Source: JBOGWA01 sp050693155
Lineage (GTDB): Bacteria; Actinomycetota; UBA4738; CALAEC01
NCBI GenBank assembly: GCA_050693155.1
Contig: JBOGWA010000086.1
Location: 1 to 28,383, forward strand
Direction: 5' to 3'
Length of the DNA stretch: 28,383 nt
The translations under genes were made by a program, and so were the position numbers. A model generated the notes under the pieces. The model was given only the letters and a program-made list of their open reading frames with translations. It ran no database searches and was not told the DNA's origin. Below are positions 9,395-18,044 of the stretch, piece by piece (the stretch's first letter is position 1; each line of letters opens with the position of its first letter).

Positions 9395-9849
9395 TTCCCG
9401 AGATGGTCAAGGGATTCGGTGTGACCCTCCGTAACATGTTCCGCAAGCCGGTCACGTATCAGTATCCCAAGGAGATCAAGGAGCTCCCCCCCAGGGCCCA
9501 CTCCGGGCGCCATCTGCTGAATCGCCATCCGAACGGCCTCGAGAAGTGCATCGGGTGTGAGCTGTGCGCGTGGGCGTGCCCCGCCGACGCGATCTACGTC
9601 GAGGGGGCCGAGAACGACCCCGAGCACCCCGTGTCGGCGGGAGAGCGAAACGCGAGGGTGTATCAGATCAACTACCTGCGCTGCATCATGTGCGGTCTCT
9701 GCGTCGAAGCGTGTCCGACGCGCGCTCTCACCCTGACCTCGAGCTTCGAATTGGCGTGGGAGACGCGGGAGGACGCCATCCTCGAGAAGGACCAATTGCT
9801 GGAGCCGCCTCCGCCACTCGGATCGGCTCCCGGAACCGAGCAGGGGTAG
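9391..9849 (+). CDS. nuoI: NADH-quinone oxidoreductase subunit I (first copy), two 4Fe-4S clusters
   Basis: A 152-residue ferredoxin-like subunit carrying clusters N6a and N6b. The two motifs are Cys53-x2-Cys56-x2-Cys59-x3-Cys63-Pro and Cys98-x2-Cys101-x2-Cys104-x3-Cys108-Pro. The short N-terminus includes FRKPVTYQYP, typical of the membrane-contact region. GTG 9391 overlaps the nuoH stop (GTGA) and has AAAGGAA upstream; ATG 9403 would be four codons later. A short proline-rich tail (LEPPPPLG) ends the protein. It is much shorter than the tail of the second copy. Confidence 0.95.
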   Translation: MIPEMVKGFGVTLRNMFRKPVTYQYPKEIKELPPRAHSGRHLLNRHPNGLEKCIGCELCAWACPADAIYVEGAENDPEHPVSAGERNARVYQINYLRCIMCGLCVEACPTRALTLTSSFELAWETREDAILEKDQLLEPPPPLGSAPGTEQG

Positions 9850-9852
9850 CCG

Positions 9853-10356
9853 GTGGACCTCGTCGTCTTCTGGGTGGTGGCGCCGCTCAGCGTTCTGGCG
9901 GCCATCCTGATGCTCCTTCAGCGAAACGCCGTCTATTCGGCGCTCCTGCTCGTCCTCGTCCAGTTCAGCCTGGCAGTGTTCTTCGTGCTCCTCGATGCCC
10001 ACTTCCTGGCCGCCGTTCAGGTCATCGTCTACGCCGGGGCGATCATGGTGCTCTTCCTGTTCGTGATCATGCTGTTGGGCGTGGACCGGCGCGAGGCGCT
10101 CTCCGAAACGCTTCGGGGGCAGCGTGTGCTGGCGATCGGGCTCGCGATCTCGTTGGTCGGCATCGTGATCGGCGCGGTGACTCTGGGAGAAGGACTCTTC
10201 CGAGCGCCGGTGATCGATCCACTTCCCGGCGGCAACACGGAAGCCGTTTCCCGCCTGCTGTTCACCGATTTCGTCTTCCCCTTCGAGCTGACGTCGCTCC
10301 TGCTCATCGTTGCGGCGATCGCCGCGATGGTCTTGGCGGGCGGGGCTCGCAAGTGA
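9853..10356 (+). CDS. nuoJ: NADH-quinone oxidoreductase subunit J (first copy)
   Basis: A 167-residue hydrophobic subunit with five predicted helices. The conserved third-helix region AVQVIVYAGAIMVLFLFVIM holds the Tyr-Ala-Gly-Ala-Ile signature whose pi-bulge movement is linked to coupling. NuoJ sits between the quinone-tunnel subunits NuoH/NuoA and NuoK. GTG start three bases after the nuoI stop. The last codons overlap nuoK as GTGA. Confidence 0.94.
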   Translation: MDLVVFWVVAPLSVLAAILMLLQRNAVYSALLLVLVQFSLAVFFVLLDAHFLAAVQVIVYAGAIMVLFLFVIMLLGVDRREALSETLRGQRVLAIGLAISLVGIVIGAVTLGEGLFRAPVIDPLPGGNTEAVSRLLFTDFVFPFELTSLLLIVAAIAAMVLAGGARK

Positions 10357-10658
10357 AGACCCCCGTTGGTTTCTACCTGATTCTTTCCGGGATCCTCTTC
10401 GCGATCGGGACCGCGGGCGTGCTCGTTCGGCGGAATGCGCTCGTGATCTTCATGTCGATCGAGCTCCAGCTCAATGCGGTCAACCTTACGCTCGTCGCGT
10501 TCTCGCGCCAGTTCGGGGAGGTCAACGGCCAGGTTCTCGCCTTCTTCTCGATGGTGGTTGCGGCCGCGGAGGTCGTCGTAGGGCTCGCGATCATCGTCGC
10601 CATCTTTCGTCGTCGGGTTTCGGCCAACGTTGACGACGCGAGCCTCCTCCGATGGTGA
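10353..10658 (+). CDS. nuoK: NADH-quinone oxidoreductase subunit K (first copy)
   Basis: A 101-residue protein with three helices, related to MrpC of cation antiporters. The two membrane glutamates needed for proton transfer are present: Glu37 in FMSIELQLNAVN and Glu73 in AAAEVVVGLAI. The long open frame upstream is a shadow of nuoI/nuoJ. The GTG at 10353, overlapping the nuoJ stop, gives the family length. It overlaps nuoL by seven bases. Confidence 0.95.
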   Translation: MKTPVGFYLILSGILFAIGTAGVLVRRNALVIFMSIELQLNAVNLTLVAFSRQFGEVNGQVLAFFSMVVAAAEVVVGLAIIVAIFRRRVSANVDDASLLRW

Positions 10659-12550
10659 GCGATCCGGGCCTGTTCCTCGAGAACGTGTGGCTCGTGCCGG
10701 CCTTGCCGCTCGCGGGCGCCATCGTGCTCCTGCTCGCGGGCAAGCGTCTCCGCCCGATCGCCGGGGGGCTCGCATCGGCGCTTGTCGGAGGCTCGTTCGC
10801 GATCGGTGTGCTCTCCTTCACCGAGCTTCTCGACGCGCCCTCGGGCGCCCGGGTTTTCACCAAGCACCTCTTCGACTGGATCCAGGTCGGATCGTTCAAT
10901 GCGCCGGTTGAGCTTCGTGTGGATCCACTCTCCATGGTGATGGTCCTCACCGTGACCGGGGTCTCCTTCCTCATCCACGTCTACTCCATGGACTACATGC
11001 ACGGCGATCCCAGATATCCGCGCTACTTCGCCTACCTGAATCTCTTCGTGTTCTCGATGCTCACGCTTGTACTCGCGAACAACTTCGTGCTGCTCTACCT
11101 CGGCTGGGAGCTCGTCGGTCTCTGTTCCTACCTGTTGATCTCGTTCTGGTTCGAGCGCAGAGCCGCTGCCGATGCCGGGAAGAAGGCCTTCATCGTGACG
11201 CGCATCGGAGACCTGGGGTTCGCCGTCGGGATCTTTCTCATCTTCGCCACGACGGGCTCCGTGCGATTCGACGAGGTCTTCGGCCAGGCGGGCACTCTCG
11301 CCTCCACGACCGCGACGGCGATCTCGCTGCTGCTCTTCGCGGGGGCCGTGGGCAAGTCGGCGCAGATGCCGCTGCACGTCTGGCTCCCGGACGCGATGGA
11401 GGGCCCGACGCCGGTCTCGGCGCTTATCCACGCCGCCACCATGGTGACCGCCGGCGTCTACCTTGTCGCGCGCACCCACGTGCTGTTCGAGGCGTCGGGG
11501 GTCGCGCTCTTCATCGTCGCGGTCGTCGGCGCCGTCACGGCTCTGTATGCCGCGACGTCGGCGCTCGCTCAGGACGACCTGAAGCGCGTGCTCGCGTATT
11601 CAACGATCAGCCAGCTCGGCCTGATGTTCCTGGCCGCCGGCGTGGGGGCGTACGCCGTCGCGATCTTTCATCTCGTGACGCACGCCTTCTTCAAGGCCGT
11701 GATGTTCCTCGGTGCGGGAAGTGTGATGCACGCGACCGAGGGAGAGAGTGATATCCAGCGGCTCGGTGGGTTGTGGCGAAGGATGCCGCTCACGACGGTC
11801 GTCTTCGTCGTCGGGGGACTCGCGCTCGCCGGCGTTCCCCCGCTCGCGGGCTTCTTCAGCAAGGACCAGATCCTCTCCGCTTCCTATGAGGCCGGACGAA
11901 CGGGGCTCTGGGTCCTCGCTCTCCTCACCTCGGGCCTCACGGGCCTGTACATGGCCCGCGCCGTGGCCCTCACGTTCTTCGGACGTCCACGCGGAGCGCG
12001 AGCAGTCCACGAGTCGCCTGCCCTGATGACGATCCCGATGGCCCTCCTTGCCGTTGCGGCTGCGGTGGGGGGAGCGCTCGGCGTCTCGGCCACCTCCGGG
12101 GGCATCCAGGCGTTCCTCGATCCGGTGCTCGGCGCCGATGTCGTTCATCCGGCGCAAGGGCTCACCGAAGGGACGCTCGTTGCGATCGCGACCAGCGTCG
12201 CCGTAGTCGGGATCCTCGTCGGCTGGCTCGTCTACGGATCGGGTCGAGTCGACTGGAGAGCGCTTCGAGAGCGCTTTGGTGGCGTCCGGCGATTGCTTGC
12301 TCGCGGGTGGTACATCGATGACGTCTACGGCGCCCTGATCGTGCTTCCCGGCAAGGCCGCGTCGGCGTTTCTCGCCTACGTCTTCGACCAACGGGTGATC
12401 GACGGCGCCGTGAACAGGATCGGGGAGGCCTTCACGCGACTCGCCGCGGTCGGCCGTCGAGTCCAGAGCGGCTTCGTGCGCACCTACGCCCTCGCCTTCC
12501 TCCTCGGCGTCGTCGCGCTCCTGATTGTCGTTCTCGGGAGGACCCCGTGA
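10652..12550 (+). CDS. nuoL: NADH-quinone oxidoreductase subunit L, antiporter-like pump (first copy)
   Basis: The 632-residue product is the distal antiporter-like subunit. It has about 14 core helices plus the C-terminal lateral helix and final anchor. Key residues are present: Glu153 in LGWELVGLCSYLL, and Lys235 in GKSAQMPLHVWLPDAMEGP, next to the histidine-rich signature PTPVSALIHAATMV. The length fits full NuoL rather than a shorter Mrp-type homologue. ATG 10652 lies within the end of nuoK. The last bases overlap nuoM as GTGA. Confidence 0.97.
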   Translation: MVSDPGLFLENVWLVPALPLAGAIVLLLAGKRLRPIAGGLASALVGGSFAIGVLSFTELLDAPSGARVFTKHLFDWIQVGSFNAPVELRVDPLSMVMVLTVTGVSFLIHVYSMDYMHGDPRYPRYFAYLNLFVFSMLTLVLANNFVLLYLGWELVGLCSYLLISFWFERRAAADAGKKAFIVTRIGDLGFAVGIFLIFATTGSVRFDEVFGQAGTLASTTATAISLLLFAGAVGKSAQMPLHVWLPDAMEGPTPVSALIHAATMVTAGVYLVARTHVLFEASGVALFIVAVVGAVTALYAATSALAQDDLKRVLAYSTISQLGLMFLAAGVGAYAVAIFHLVTHAFFKAVMFLGAGSVMHATEGESDIQRLGGLWRRMPLTTVVFVVGGLALAGVPPLAGFFSKDQILSASYEAGRTGLWVLALLTSGLTGLYMARAVALTFFGRPRGARAVHESPALMTIPMALLAVAAAVGGALGVSATSGGIQAFLDPVLGADVVHPAQGLTEGTLVAIATSVAVVGILVGWLVYGSGRVDWRALRERFGGVRRLLARGWYIDDVYGALIVLPGKAASAFLAYVFDQRVIDGAVNRIGEAFTRLAAVGRRVQSGFVRTYALAFLLGVVALLIVVLGRTP

Positions 12551-14100
12551 AGGAGTTTCCCTGGCTCACCCTCACGGTGTTCCTCCCCGCGGGTGGAGCT
12601 GCACTTGGAACGTTGGCGTCGTTGCTCCGGCAACGAGGGAGCGAGTTCGAGGCCGAGCGCCCGCTCGATCGGGCATGGCGAGCGTGGGCGCTTGGCGTCT
12701 CGGTAGCGACCTTTGCGGTTTCGCTCGGCCTTCTCTGGAACTTCGATGGATCAATCGCAGGGTTTCAGCTCGTCGAACAAGCGGAGTGGGTCGGGCCGCT
12801 CGACCTCCGCTACGCGCTGGGTGTCGATGGGATAAGCCTCTTCCTGGTCATCCTGACCACGTTTCTGATGCCGCTCACGGTCCTCGCCTCGTGGAAGGTG
12901 CAGGACCGGGCGCCGTACTTCATGGCTTCCATGCTGTTGCTCGAGACGGCGATGCTCGGCGCCTTCGTTGCGCTCGACCTGCTCCTGTTCTTCGTTTTCT
13001 TCGAAGGGCTGCTCTTCCCGATGTACCTGATCATTGGGATCTGGGGCTTTGAGCGGCGCGTCTACGCGGCCGTCAAGTTCTTCATCTTCACGATGGCCGG
13101 CTCCGCCTTTCTGCTCGTTGCGATCCTCTTCCTCTACTTCCGCGCTCAAACGCAGACGGGAACGGGGACCTTCCTGCTGTCGGAGCTCGCGGGGCTCGAA
13201 CTCCCGGTCGTCACTGCCCGGTGGTTGTTCGTCGCCTTCTTCCTCGCCTTCGCCGTGAAGGTGCCGATGGTGCCGCTTCACACGTGGTTGCCGGACGCCC
13301 ACGTCGAGGCGCCGACCGCCGGATCCGTGATCCTTGCCGGCATCCTGTTGAAGGTTGGGGCCTATGGCCTCGTTCGCTTCAACCTGGAACTGTTCCCCGA
13401 GGCGTCGACGTACTTCCGCACCGCGGTCCTCGCGCTCGCCGTCGTGGGGATCGTCTACGGGGCGGTCGTCGCGCTCATCCAGGTCGACCTGAAGCGACTC
13501 GTCGCGTACTCGAGCGTTTCGCATCTCGGGTTCGTCGTGCTCGGGATCTTCGCGGGCACGACGCAGGCCATGTCCGGCGGCGTGATCCAGATGGTGAACC
13601 ACGGGCTGTCCACCGGCGCGCTATTCCTTCTCGTCGGGATGCTCTACGAGCGAACCCACACAAGAGACATGGGCCGGCTCGGTGGTCTCGGGAGCCGAAC
13701 GCCCGTGCTCGCGGGGTTCTTCCTCGTCATCGCGCTCTCGTCGTTGGCGCTCCCGGGCCTGAACGGGTTCGTCGGGGAGTTCCTGGTCCTGGCCGGGACG
13801 TTCGCGACCCACCGGGCGCTCGCGATTGTCGCCGGCGCCGGTGTCGTGCTCGCCGCGATCTATTTGCTCTGGGCCTACCAACGCGTCATGCACGGCGAGC
13901 TCCGGCCCGAGCACGCCGGCCACCGCGACGTCTCCCGGCTCGAGCTCGCGGTGCTCGTCCCGGTCACGGCTGCGATCCTCGCGATCGGGATCTACCCGAA
14001 GCCGTTCCTTTCCAGAATCGAGCCCTCCGCCGAGCGATCGGCCCGGATCATCGACGTGGCGCGTCCGCCTGCGGTCGAGCCGACGGAGGCAAGCGACTGA
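12547..14100 (+). CDS. nuoM: NADH-quinone oxidoreductase subunit M, antiporter-like pump (first copy)
   Basis: A 517-residue antiporter-like subunit with about 14 helices. It shows the LGVDGISLFL signature, the proton-channel Glu153 in FFEGLLFPMYLIIGIWG, and Lys238 in VKVPMVPLHTWLPDAHVEAP. The GTG start overlaps the nuoL stop as GTGA. The stop is shared with the nuoN start as TGATG, so translation is likely coupled on both sides. Confidence 0.97.
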   Translation: MKEFPWLTLTVFLPAGGAALGTLASLLRQRGSEFEAERPLDRAWRAWALGVSVATFAVSLGLLWNFDGSIAGFQLVEQAEWVGPLDLRYALGVDGISLFLVILTTFLMPLTVLASWKVQDRAPYFMASMLLLETAMLGAFVALDLLLFFVFFEGLLFPMYLIIGIWGFERRVYAAVKFFIFTMAGSAFLLVAILFLYFRAQTQTGTGTFLLSELAGLELPVVTARWLFVAFFLAFAVKVPMVPLHTWLPDAHVEAPTAGSVILAGILLKVGAYGLVRFNLELFPEASTYFRTAVLALAVVGIVYGAVVALIQVDLKRLVAYSSVSHLGFVVLGIFAGTTQAMSGGVIQMVNHGLSTGALFLLVGMLYERTHTRDMGRLGGLGSRTPVLAGFFLVIALSSLALPGLNGFVGEFLVLAGTFATHRALAIVAGAGVVLAAIYLLWAYQRVMHGELRPEHAGHRDVSRLELAVLVPVTAAILAIGIYPKPFLSRIEPSAERSARIIDVARPPAVEPTEASD

Positions 14101-15554
14101 TGCCGATCGAGGCCCCCCGCATCGACCTGGCGCCGATCCTTCCCGAGCTGATCCTTGCCGGCGTCGCCACGCTGGTTCTCATCCTGGATGCGGTCAGGAC
14201 GTCGAAGCTGCAACAACCCCTCGCCGCGCTGTCGCTCGCGGGGCTGGTGGCGGCCGGCTGGGCGAGCCTCGAGCTCTGGGACTGGTCGGGGAGTCTCACG
14301 GTGCTCGCCGGCACGGTCGCCGCGGATCGGTATGCGGTCTTCTTCCGCCTGCTCATCCTTGCCGCGGCGACCATTGCTCTGCTTCTGTCGTATCACTACT
14401 TCGACCGCGATCCGGACGCGAGGGGCGAGTTCTACCCGCTCCTGCTCTTCGCCACCGCCGGGATGACCCTCCTCGCCTCGGCCGCCGACCTGATCGTCGT
14501 GTTCCTCGCGCTCGAGGTGCTGTCGCTCGCCCTGTACGTGATGGCCGGGTTCTCGTTCCGCCGGATCGAGAGCCAGGAGGCCAGCATGAAGTACTTTCTC
14601 CTTGGCGCGTTCTCCTCTGCGTTCTTCCTCTACGGCCTCGCCTATGCGTATGGAGCGGCCGGAACCACGAGCCTCGCCGGAATCGCCGACGCGCTCTCGG
14701 GGGAACCGGGCGATCTCGGTCTCGCCCTCGTCGCCGGCGGTCTCCTGACCGTGGGGTTCGGCTTCAAAGTGGCGGCCGTGCCGTTTCACATGTGGACCCC
14801 GGACGTCTATCAGGGGGCCCCGACACCGGTGACGTCGTTCATGGCGGCCGGGACGAAGGTCGCGGGATTCGCTGCCCTCGTCCGCGTGACGAGTGTCGCC
14901 CTTGCGCCGGTGTCCTTCGATCTCCTCCCCGCGCTCTGGGGGCTCGCGGCGGTCACGATGATCGTCGGTTCGGTTCTCGCGATCGCACAAACCGACGTGA
15001 AGCGGATGCTCGCGTACTCATCGATCGCGCATGCGGGATTCGTTCTCGTCGGTGTCGCTGCGTTGAACCAGGAGGGGATCTCGGGCGCGATGTTCTATCT
15101 CGCCGCGTACGCGGCGATGATCCTCGGCGCGTTCGGCGTCGTCATCCTGGTGTCCCGACGCGACGAAGACCGCACCTCGCTCAGCTCGTTTGCCGGTCTC
15201 GCTCGACGCAGCCCGGTGCTCGCGGCGCTCCTTGCGCTTTTCCTTCTGTCTCTCGCCGGCATCCCACCGACGGCCGGATTCATCGCGAAGGTGCTCGTTT
15301 TCCAGGCAGCGGTTCAGGCAGGTCAATGGGGACTGGCGGTCGTCGGCGTCGCCGCGAGCGTGATCGCTGCCTTCTTCTATCTCCGGGTGATCGTGCTCAC
15401 CTACATGCAGGAGCCTGAGGAATCCGGCGCGCTTGAGACCGGCGCCCTGCCGGGGGTCGCGCTGGGTGTTGCCGGGGTCGTGACCCTCGTGCTGGGCGTG
15501 TTCCCTGGGCTCCTGCTCGACGTCATCACGACGGCGGGGGTGCTTCGGTTCTGA
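14100..15554 (+). CDS. nuoN: NADH-quinone oxidoreductase subunit N, antiporter-like pump (first copy)
   Basis: A 484-residue antiporter-like subunit, last gene of operon 1. The pump residues are Glu139 in LALEVLSLALYVMAG and Lys223 in GFKVAAVPFHMWTPDVY. ATG 14100 shares its A with the nuoM stop (TGATG). The much longer open frame upstream is a shadow of nuoM. After the stop there are only 22 bases before the next gene, and I see no strong terminator there. Confidence 0.96.
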   Translation: MPIEAPRIDLAPILPELILAGVATLVLILDAVRTSKLQQPLAALSLAGLVAAGWASLELWDWSGSLTVLAGTVAADRYAVFFRLLILAAATIALLLSYHYFDRDPDARGEFYPLLLFATAGMTLLASAADLIVVFLALEVLSLALYVMAGFSFRRIESQEASMKYFLLGAFSSAFFLYGLAYAYGAAGTTSLAGIADALSGEPGDLGLALVAGGLLTVGFGFKVAAVPFHMWTPDVYQGAPTPVTSFMAAGTKVAGFAALVRVTSVALAPVSFDLLPALWGLAAVTMIVGSVLAIAQTDVKRMLAYSSIAHAGFVLVGVAALNQEGISGAMFYLAAYAAMILGAFGVVILVSRRDEDRTSLSSFAGLARRSPVLAALLALFLLSLAGIPPTAGFIAKVLVFQAAVQAGQWGLAVVGVAASVIAAFFYLRVIVLTYMQEPEESGALETGALPGVALGVAGVVTLVLGVFPGLLLDVITTAGVLRF

Positions 15555-15564
15555 CCTTTCCCGC

Positions 15565-15570
15565 TACGAT
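15565..15570 (+). promoter_or_regulatory. Possible -10 box of a leaderless promoter for the polyprenyl synthetase
   Basis: TACGAT lies six bases before the ATG at 15577, and no Shine-Dalgarno is visible in the 22-base gap after nuoN. A -10 box at this distance would start transcription at or next to the ATG, the arrangement known for leaderless mRNAs in actinobacteria. No clear -35 is seen. Read-through from the nuo operon is equally possible. Confidence 0.35.
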
Positions 15571-15576
15571 CGGCTC

Positions 15577-16587
15577 ATGACCCGGGTCGCCCTGAAGGAG
15601 CTCGAGGCTCCGGATCCGGCGCTCGAGACCGCGCTCCGCGGGCGGCTGGACGACGTCGAGAACGCGTTGCTCGAGGCCGTGGCCTCGGATCACCAGCTCG
15701 TTCGCGAGTCGGCCCAGTACCTCCTCCGGGCGGGAGGGAAGCGATTCCGACCGCTCCTCGTTCTTCTCGGGAGTCGTTTCGGCGACCCCACAGACGAGCG
15801 CCTGGTCCCCGGCGCGGTCGCGGTCGAGCTCACCCATCTCGCGACGCTCTACCACGACGACGTGATCGACGAGGCCGCGTTCCGGCGGGGCATTCCATCC
15901 GCGAACAGCCGCTTCGACAATACGATCGCGATCCTGACCGGAGACTTCCTGTTTGCCCGTGCGTCCGGTATTGCGGCCGACCTGGGGACCGCGACCTCGC
16001 GGCTCTTCGCGGAGACGATCGCGAAGGTCTGCGACGGTCAGATCCGGGAACGCGCGATTCTCGGCAGAGCGGACGTGACGCCCGATGCGTACCTCGACGT
16101 CATCCGGTTGAAGACGGGAGCGTTGATCGCGACCGCGTGCCGGCTCGGCGGGCTGCTCTCGGAGGCGGCGGATGATGTGATCGAGGGACTGGCCCGCCTC
16201 GGCGAGGCGTTGGGGCTCGCGTTTCAACTCTCCGATGACATCATGGATCTCGTCTCCGACGAAGCCACGCTCGGGAAGAAGCCCGGGGCCGACCTCGCCG
16301 AGGGGGTGTATACGCTTCCGGTGATCGTCGCCCTCCACGACGACGGGGATGGGCGAGGAGCGGAGCTCCGGGAGCTGCTCGAGGCGGGACCGCCCGACGG
16401 CGAACGGCTCGCCCGCGCCCTCGAGCTGGTGCGAAGCGACGGAACTCTCGACCAGGCGCGAGAAGCCGTCGGGCGGGAGGTGCGCCGCGCGATCTCGGAG
16501 GTGGAGCAGCTCCCCGCTGGGACGCCGGCCGACGCCCTCGTGCACGTGGCGACCTACATCGCCGGGCGCTGCGGCGCGACCACTTGA
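15577..16587 (+). CDS. Polyprenyl diphosphate synthase (trans-isoprenyl diphosphate synthase family)
   Basis: The 336-residue enzyme condenses isopentenyl diphosphate units onto an allylic primer. GGKRFRPLL (residues 53-61) is the substrate-binding motif. The two aspartate-rich Mg2+ motifs are complete: DDVID (94-98) and DDIMD (220-224). The fifth residue before the first motif is Ala89, small, with Thr90 next to it. In this family this favours long chains, so a menaquinone side-chain synthase (hepta- to nonaprenyl) is the best guess; the exact chain length cannot be read. Its place between two complex I clusters and with a MenJ-like gene supports a quinone role. Confidence 0.9.
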   Translation: MTRVALKELEAPDPALETALRGRLDDVENALLEAVASDHQLVRESAQYLLRAGGKRFRPLLVLLGSRFGDPTDERLVPGAVAVELTHLATLYHDDVIDEAAFRRGIPSANSRFDNTIAILTGDFLFARASGIAADLGTATSRLFAETIAKVCDGQIRERAILGRADVTPDAYLDVIRLKTGALIATACRLGGLLSEAADDVIEGLARLGEALGLAFQLSDDIMDLVSDEATLGKKPGADLAEGVYTLPVIVALHDDGDGRGAELRELLEAGPPDGERLARALELVRSDGTLDQAREAVGREVRRAISEVEQLPAGTPADALVHVATYIAGRCGATT

Positions 16588-16611
16588 GCTGGGCCCGGGC
16601 TCGCGAGTTTC

Positions 16612-16628
16612 CGGGCTCGGTGAGCCCG
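16612..16628 (+). terminator. Terminator-like hairpin after the polyprenyl synthetase gene
   Basis: CGGGCTC and GAGCCCG form a perfect seven-base-pair stem with the loop GGT, followed by TTGTT. The U-tract is short, so it is a weak candidate for intrinsic termination. It lies directly before the -10 box of the second nuo cluster and could insulate the two units. Confidence 0.4.
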
Positions 16629-16632
16629 TTGT

Positions 16633-16638
16633 TAGAAT
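16633..16638 (+). promoter_or_regulatory. Predicted -10 box of the second nuo cluster
   Basis: TAGAAT lies three bases before the second Rex-type operator, almost the same geometry as at 54-83. A -35 near 16608-16614 (TTTCCG/TTCCGG) is weak. The predicted start near 16645 leaves a leader of about 20 bases that consists of the operator itself. No Shine-Dalgarno is seen before the GTG at 16664. Confidence 0.5.
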
Positions 16639-16641
16639 CGT

Positions 16642-16663
16642 GCTTGGGAAAACTTTCACAAGC
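16642..16663. promoter_or_regulatory. Second Rex-type operator, imperfect palindrome
   Basis: The site is the same length as 62-83 and differs from it at two bases. The right half, CTTTCACAAGC, is identical, while the left half has G for T and A for G. The core is TTGGGAAAACTTTCACAA, with 9 of 11 arm positions paired. It ends directly before the nuoA2 GTG, so a bound repressor would cover both the transcription start and the start codon. A lower affinity than site 1 would be expected, but this is inference. Confidence 0.75.
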
Positions 16664-17029
16664 GTGGACGCCTACCTCCGTTCCTACGGAACCGTCTTGG
16701 GGCTCGTGATTGCCGGCGCGGGCCTCGTGGCTCTCGGCATCCTCACCGCGCGTCTCGTCGCGCCTCGCCGGCCCCTGCCGGAGAAGCTCACGACCTACGA
16801 ATGCGGCATCGACCCGGTTGGAGCGGGCTGGTCGCAGTCACAGATCAGGTATTACATCTACGGGTTTCTCTTCGTCATCTTCGAGGTCGAGAGCGTGTTT
16901 CTGTTTCCCTGGGCGGTCGTCACGGAGCGGCTGGGGATGTTCGCGGTTGTGGAGATGGCGATCTTCATCCTGATCTTGGGCCTCGGCCTCCTCTACGCGT
17001 GGCGCAAGGGAGTCCTGAAGTGGGCGTGA
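16664..17029 (+). CDS. nuoA: NADH-quinone oxidoreductase subunit A (second copy)
   Basis: A 121-residue membrane subunit with three helices. It has the family signature TYECGIDPVG and the helix FEVESVFLFPWAVV, with the conserved acidic residues. It is clearly NuoA but diverged from the first copy, so this is an old paralogue rather than a fresh duplication. GTG 16664 follows directly after the Rex-type operator. Any in-frame extension upstream would run through the operator and promoter. The 3' end overlaps nuoB2 by ten bases. Confidence 0.92.
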   Translation: MDAYLRSYGTVLGLVIAGAGLVALGILTARLVAPRRPLPEKLTTYECGIDPVGAGWSQSQIRYYIYGFLFVIFEVESVFLFPWAVVTERLGMFAVVEMAIFILILGLGLLYAWRKGVLKWA

Positions 17030-17529
17030 TCGAGCGGATCCCGCGGATGCCCCAGCCGGTGAAGTTCCTCCTGAACTGGGGGCGGAGGTACTCACTCTGG
17101 GTCATGAACTTCGGGCTCGCATGTTGTGCGATCGAGCTCATTGCGACGTCGACCTCGAAACACGACTTCATCCGTCTCGGCGTGATCCCGTTCGCGCACG
17201 GGCCGCGCCAGGCCGACCTGCTGGTGGTGGCCGGCACGGTGACGGACAAGATGGCGCCGGCTCTCAAGCGCGTTTACGACCAGATCCCCGACCCGAAATA
17301 TGTGATCTCGTTCGGCTCATGCTCGAACTGTGGCGGTCCCTATTGGGACTCGTACTCGGTGACCAAGGGGGTCGATCAGATCATCCCGGTGGACGTCTAC
17401 GTCCCCGGATGCCCACCGCGGCCCGAGGCCCTGCTGCACGGCATCGTGAAGCTGCAGGAGAAGATCGCGAACGAAGACATCCGGGAAAAGTGGAGTGGGA
17501 AGCTCACCGGGGCCCCTGCCGGCAGCTGA
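17020..17529 (+). CDS. nuoB: NADH-quinone oxidoreductase subunit B (second copy), N2 cluster
   Basis: A 169-residue N2-cluster subunit. The ligands are kept: Cys35-Cys36, Cys101 (FGSCSNCGG) and Cys131 (PGCPPRP). An additional Cys104 sits three residues after the third ligand. The segment that reads FRASPRQAD in the first copy is FAHGPRQAD here. GTG 17020 has AAGGGAG seven bases upstream; GTG 17026 is the alternative. Its partner NuoD, which normally builds the quinone site with NuoB, is not encoded in this cluster. The 3' end overlaps nuoC2 by 35 bases. Confidence 0.92.
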   Translation: MGVIERIPRMPQPVKFLLNWGRRYSLWVMNFGLACCAIELIATSTSKHDFIRLGVIPFAHGPRQADLLVVAGTVTDKMAPALKRVYDQIPDPKYVISFGSCSNCGGPYWDSYSVTKGVDQIIPVDVYVPGCPPRPEALLHGIVKLQEKIANEDIREKWSGKLTGAPAGS

Positions 17530-18034
17530 GATCGCCGAGCGCCTGAAGGCGCGCTTCGGCGACGACGTCCTCGAGGCCGGCGACGTCCACGGCGATGCGG
17601 TCGTTCGCGTGACCCCGGGTCGCTATGTCGAGCTGATCCAGCTGTTGCGCGACGACGCGGAGCTCGCGTTCGATTTCCTCGACTTCGTCTCGGGGGTCGA
17701 CCGCCGGGAGGAAGGGGAGGGCCTGGGCTTCGACGTCGTCGTCCAGGTGTACTCGGTCGCTCGGCGTCATCGCGCCCGCGTCAAGGTGGTGTGTGACGGC
17801 CGGGACCCGCATTGCCCAACCCTCGCCGAGCTCTACCCCGGCGCGATCTGGCACGAGCGAGAGACCTGGGAGCTCTTCGGCATCGTCTTCGACGGTCACC
17901 CGCAGCTCGTGAAGCTCCTCCTTCCCGAGCAGTTCGAGGGATACCCGCTCCGCAAAGACTTCCCCCTCACGACCCGGCTCGCGAAACCCTGGCCGGGCGC
18001 CGAGGTGTTCTCCGGAGAGGAACCGAAGGAGTGA
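17495..18034 (+). CDS. nuoC: NADH-quinone oxidoreductase subunit C (second copy)
   Basis: A 179-residue NuoC homologue with the signature ERETWELFGIVFDGHPQLVK and the C-terminal YPLRKDFPLTTR. At this length it is NuoC only; it contains no fused NuoD part. It starts at GTG inside nuoB2 and ends ten bases before nuoH2. The gene order B-C-H shows directly that nuoD, E, F and G are missing between C and H, where operon 1 has them. Confidence 0.9.
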   Translation: MGSSPGPLPAAEIAERLKARFGDDVLEAGDVHGDAVVRVTPGRYVELIQLLRDDAELAFDFLDFVSGVDRREEGEGLGFDVVVQVYSVARRHRARVKVVCDGRDPHCPTLAELYPGAIWHERETWELFGIVFDGHPQLVKLLLPEQFEGYPLRKDFPLTTRLAKPWPGAEVFSGEEPKE

Positions 18035-18044
18035 GCGGGGCGCG

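Noticed and set aside
15555..15576. Terminator or Rex-type site between nuoN and the polyprenyl synthetase gene
   Set aside because: The 22-base gap holds no inverted repeat and no TTGTGAA half site.
17495..18034. Possibility that nuoC2 is a nuoCD fusion that hides the missing nuoD
   Set aside because: The product has only 179 residues, all accounted for by NuoC; the GPQHPSTHG quinone motif is absent.
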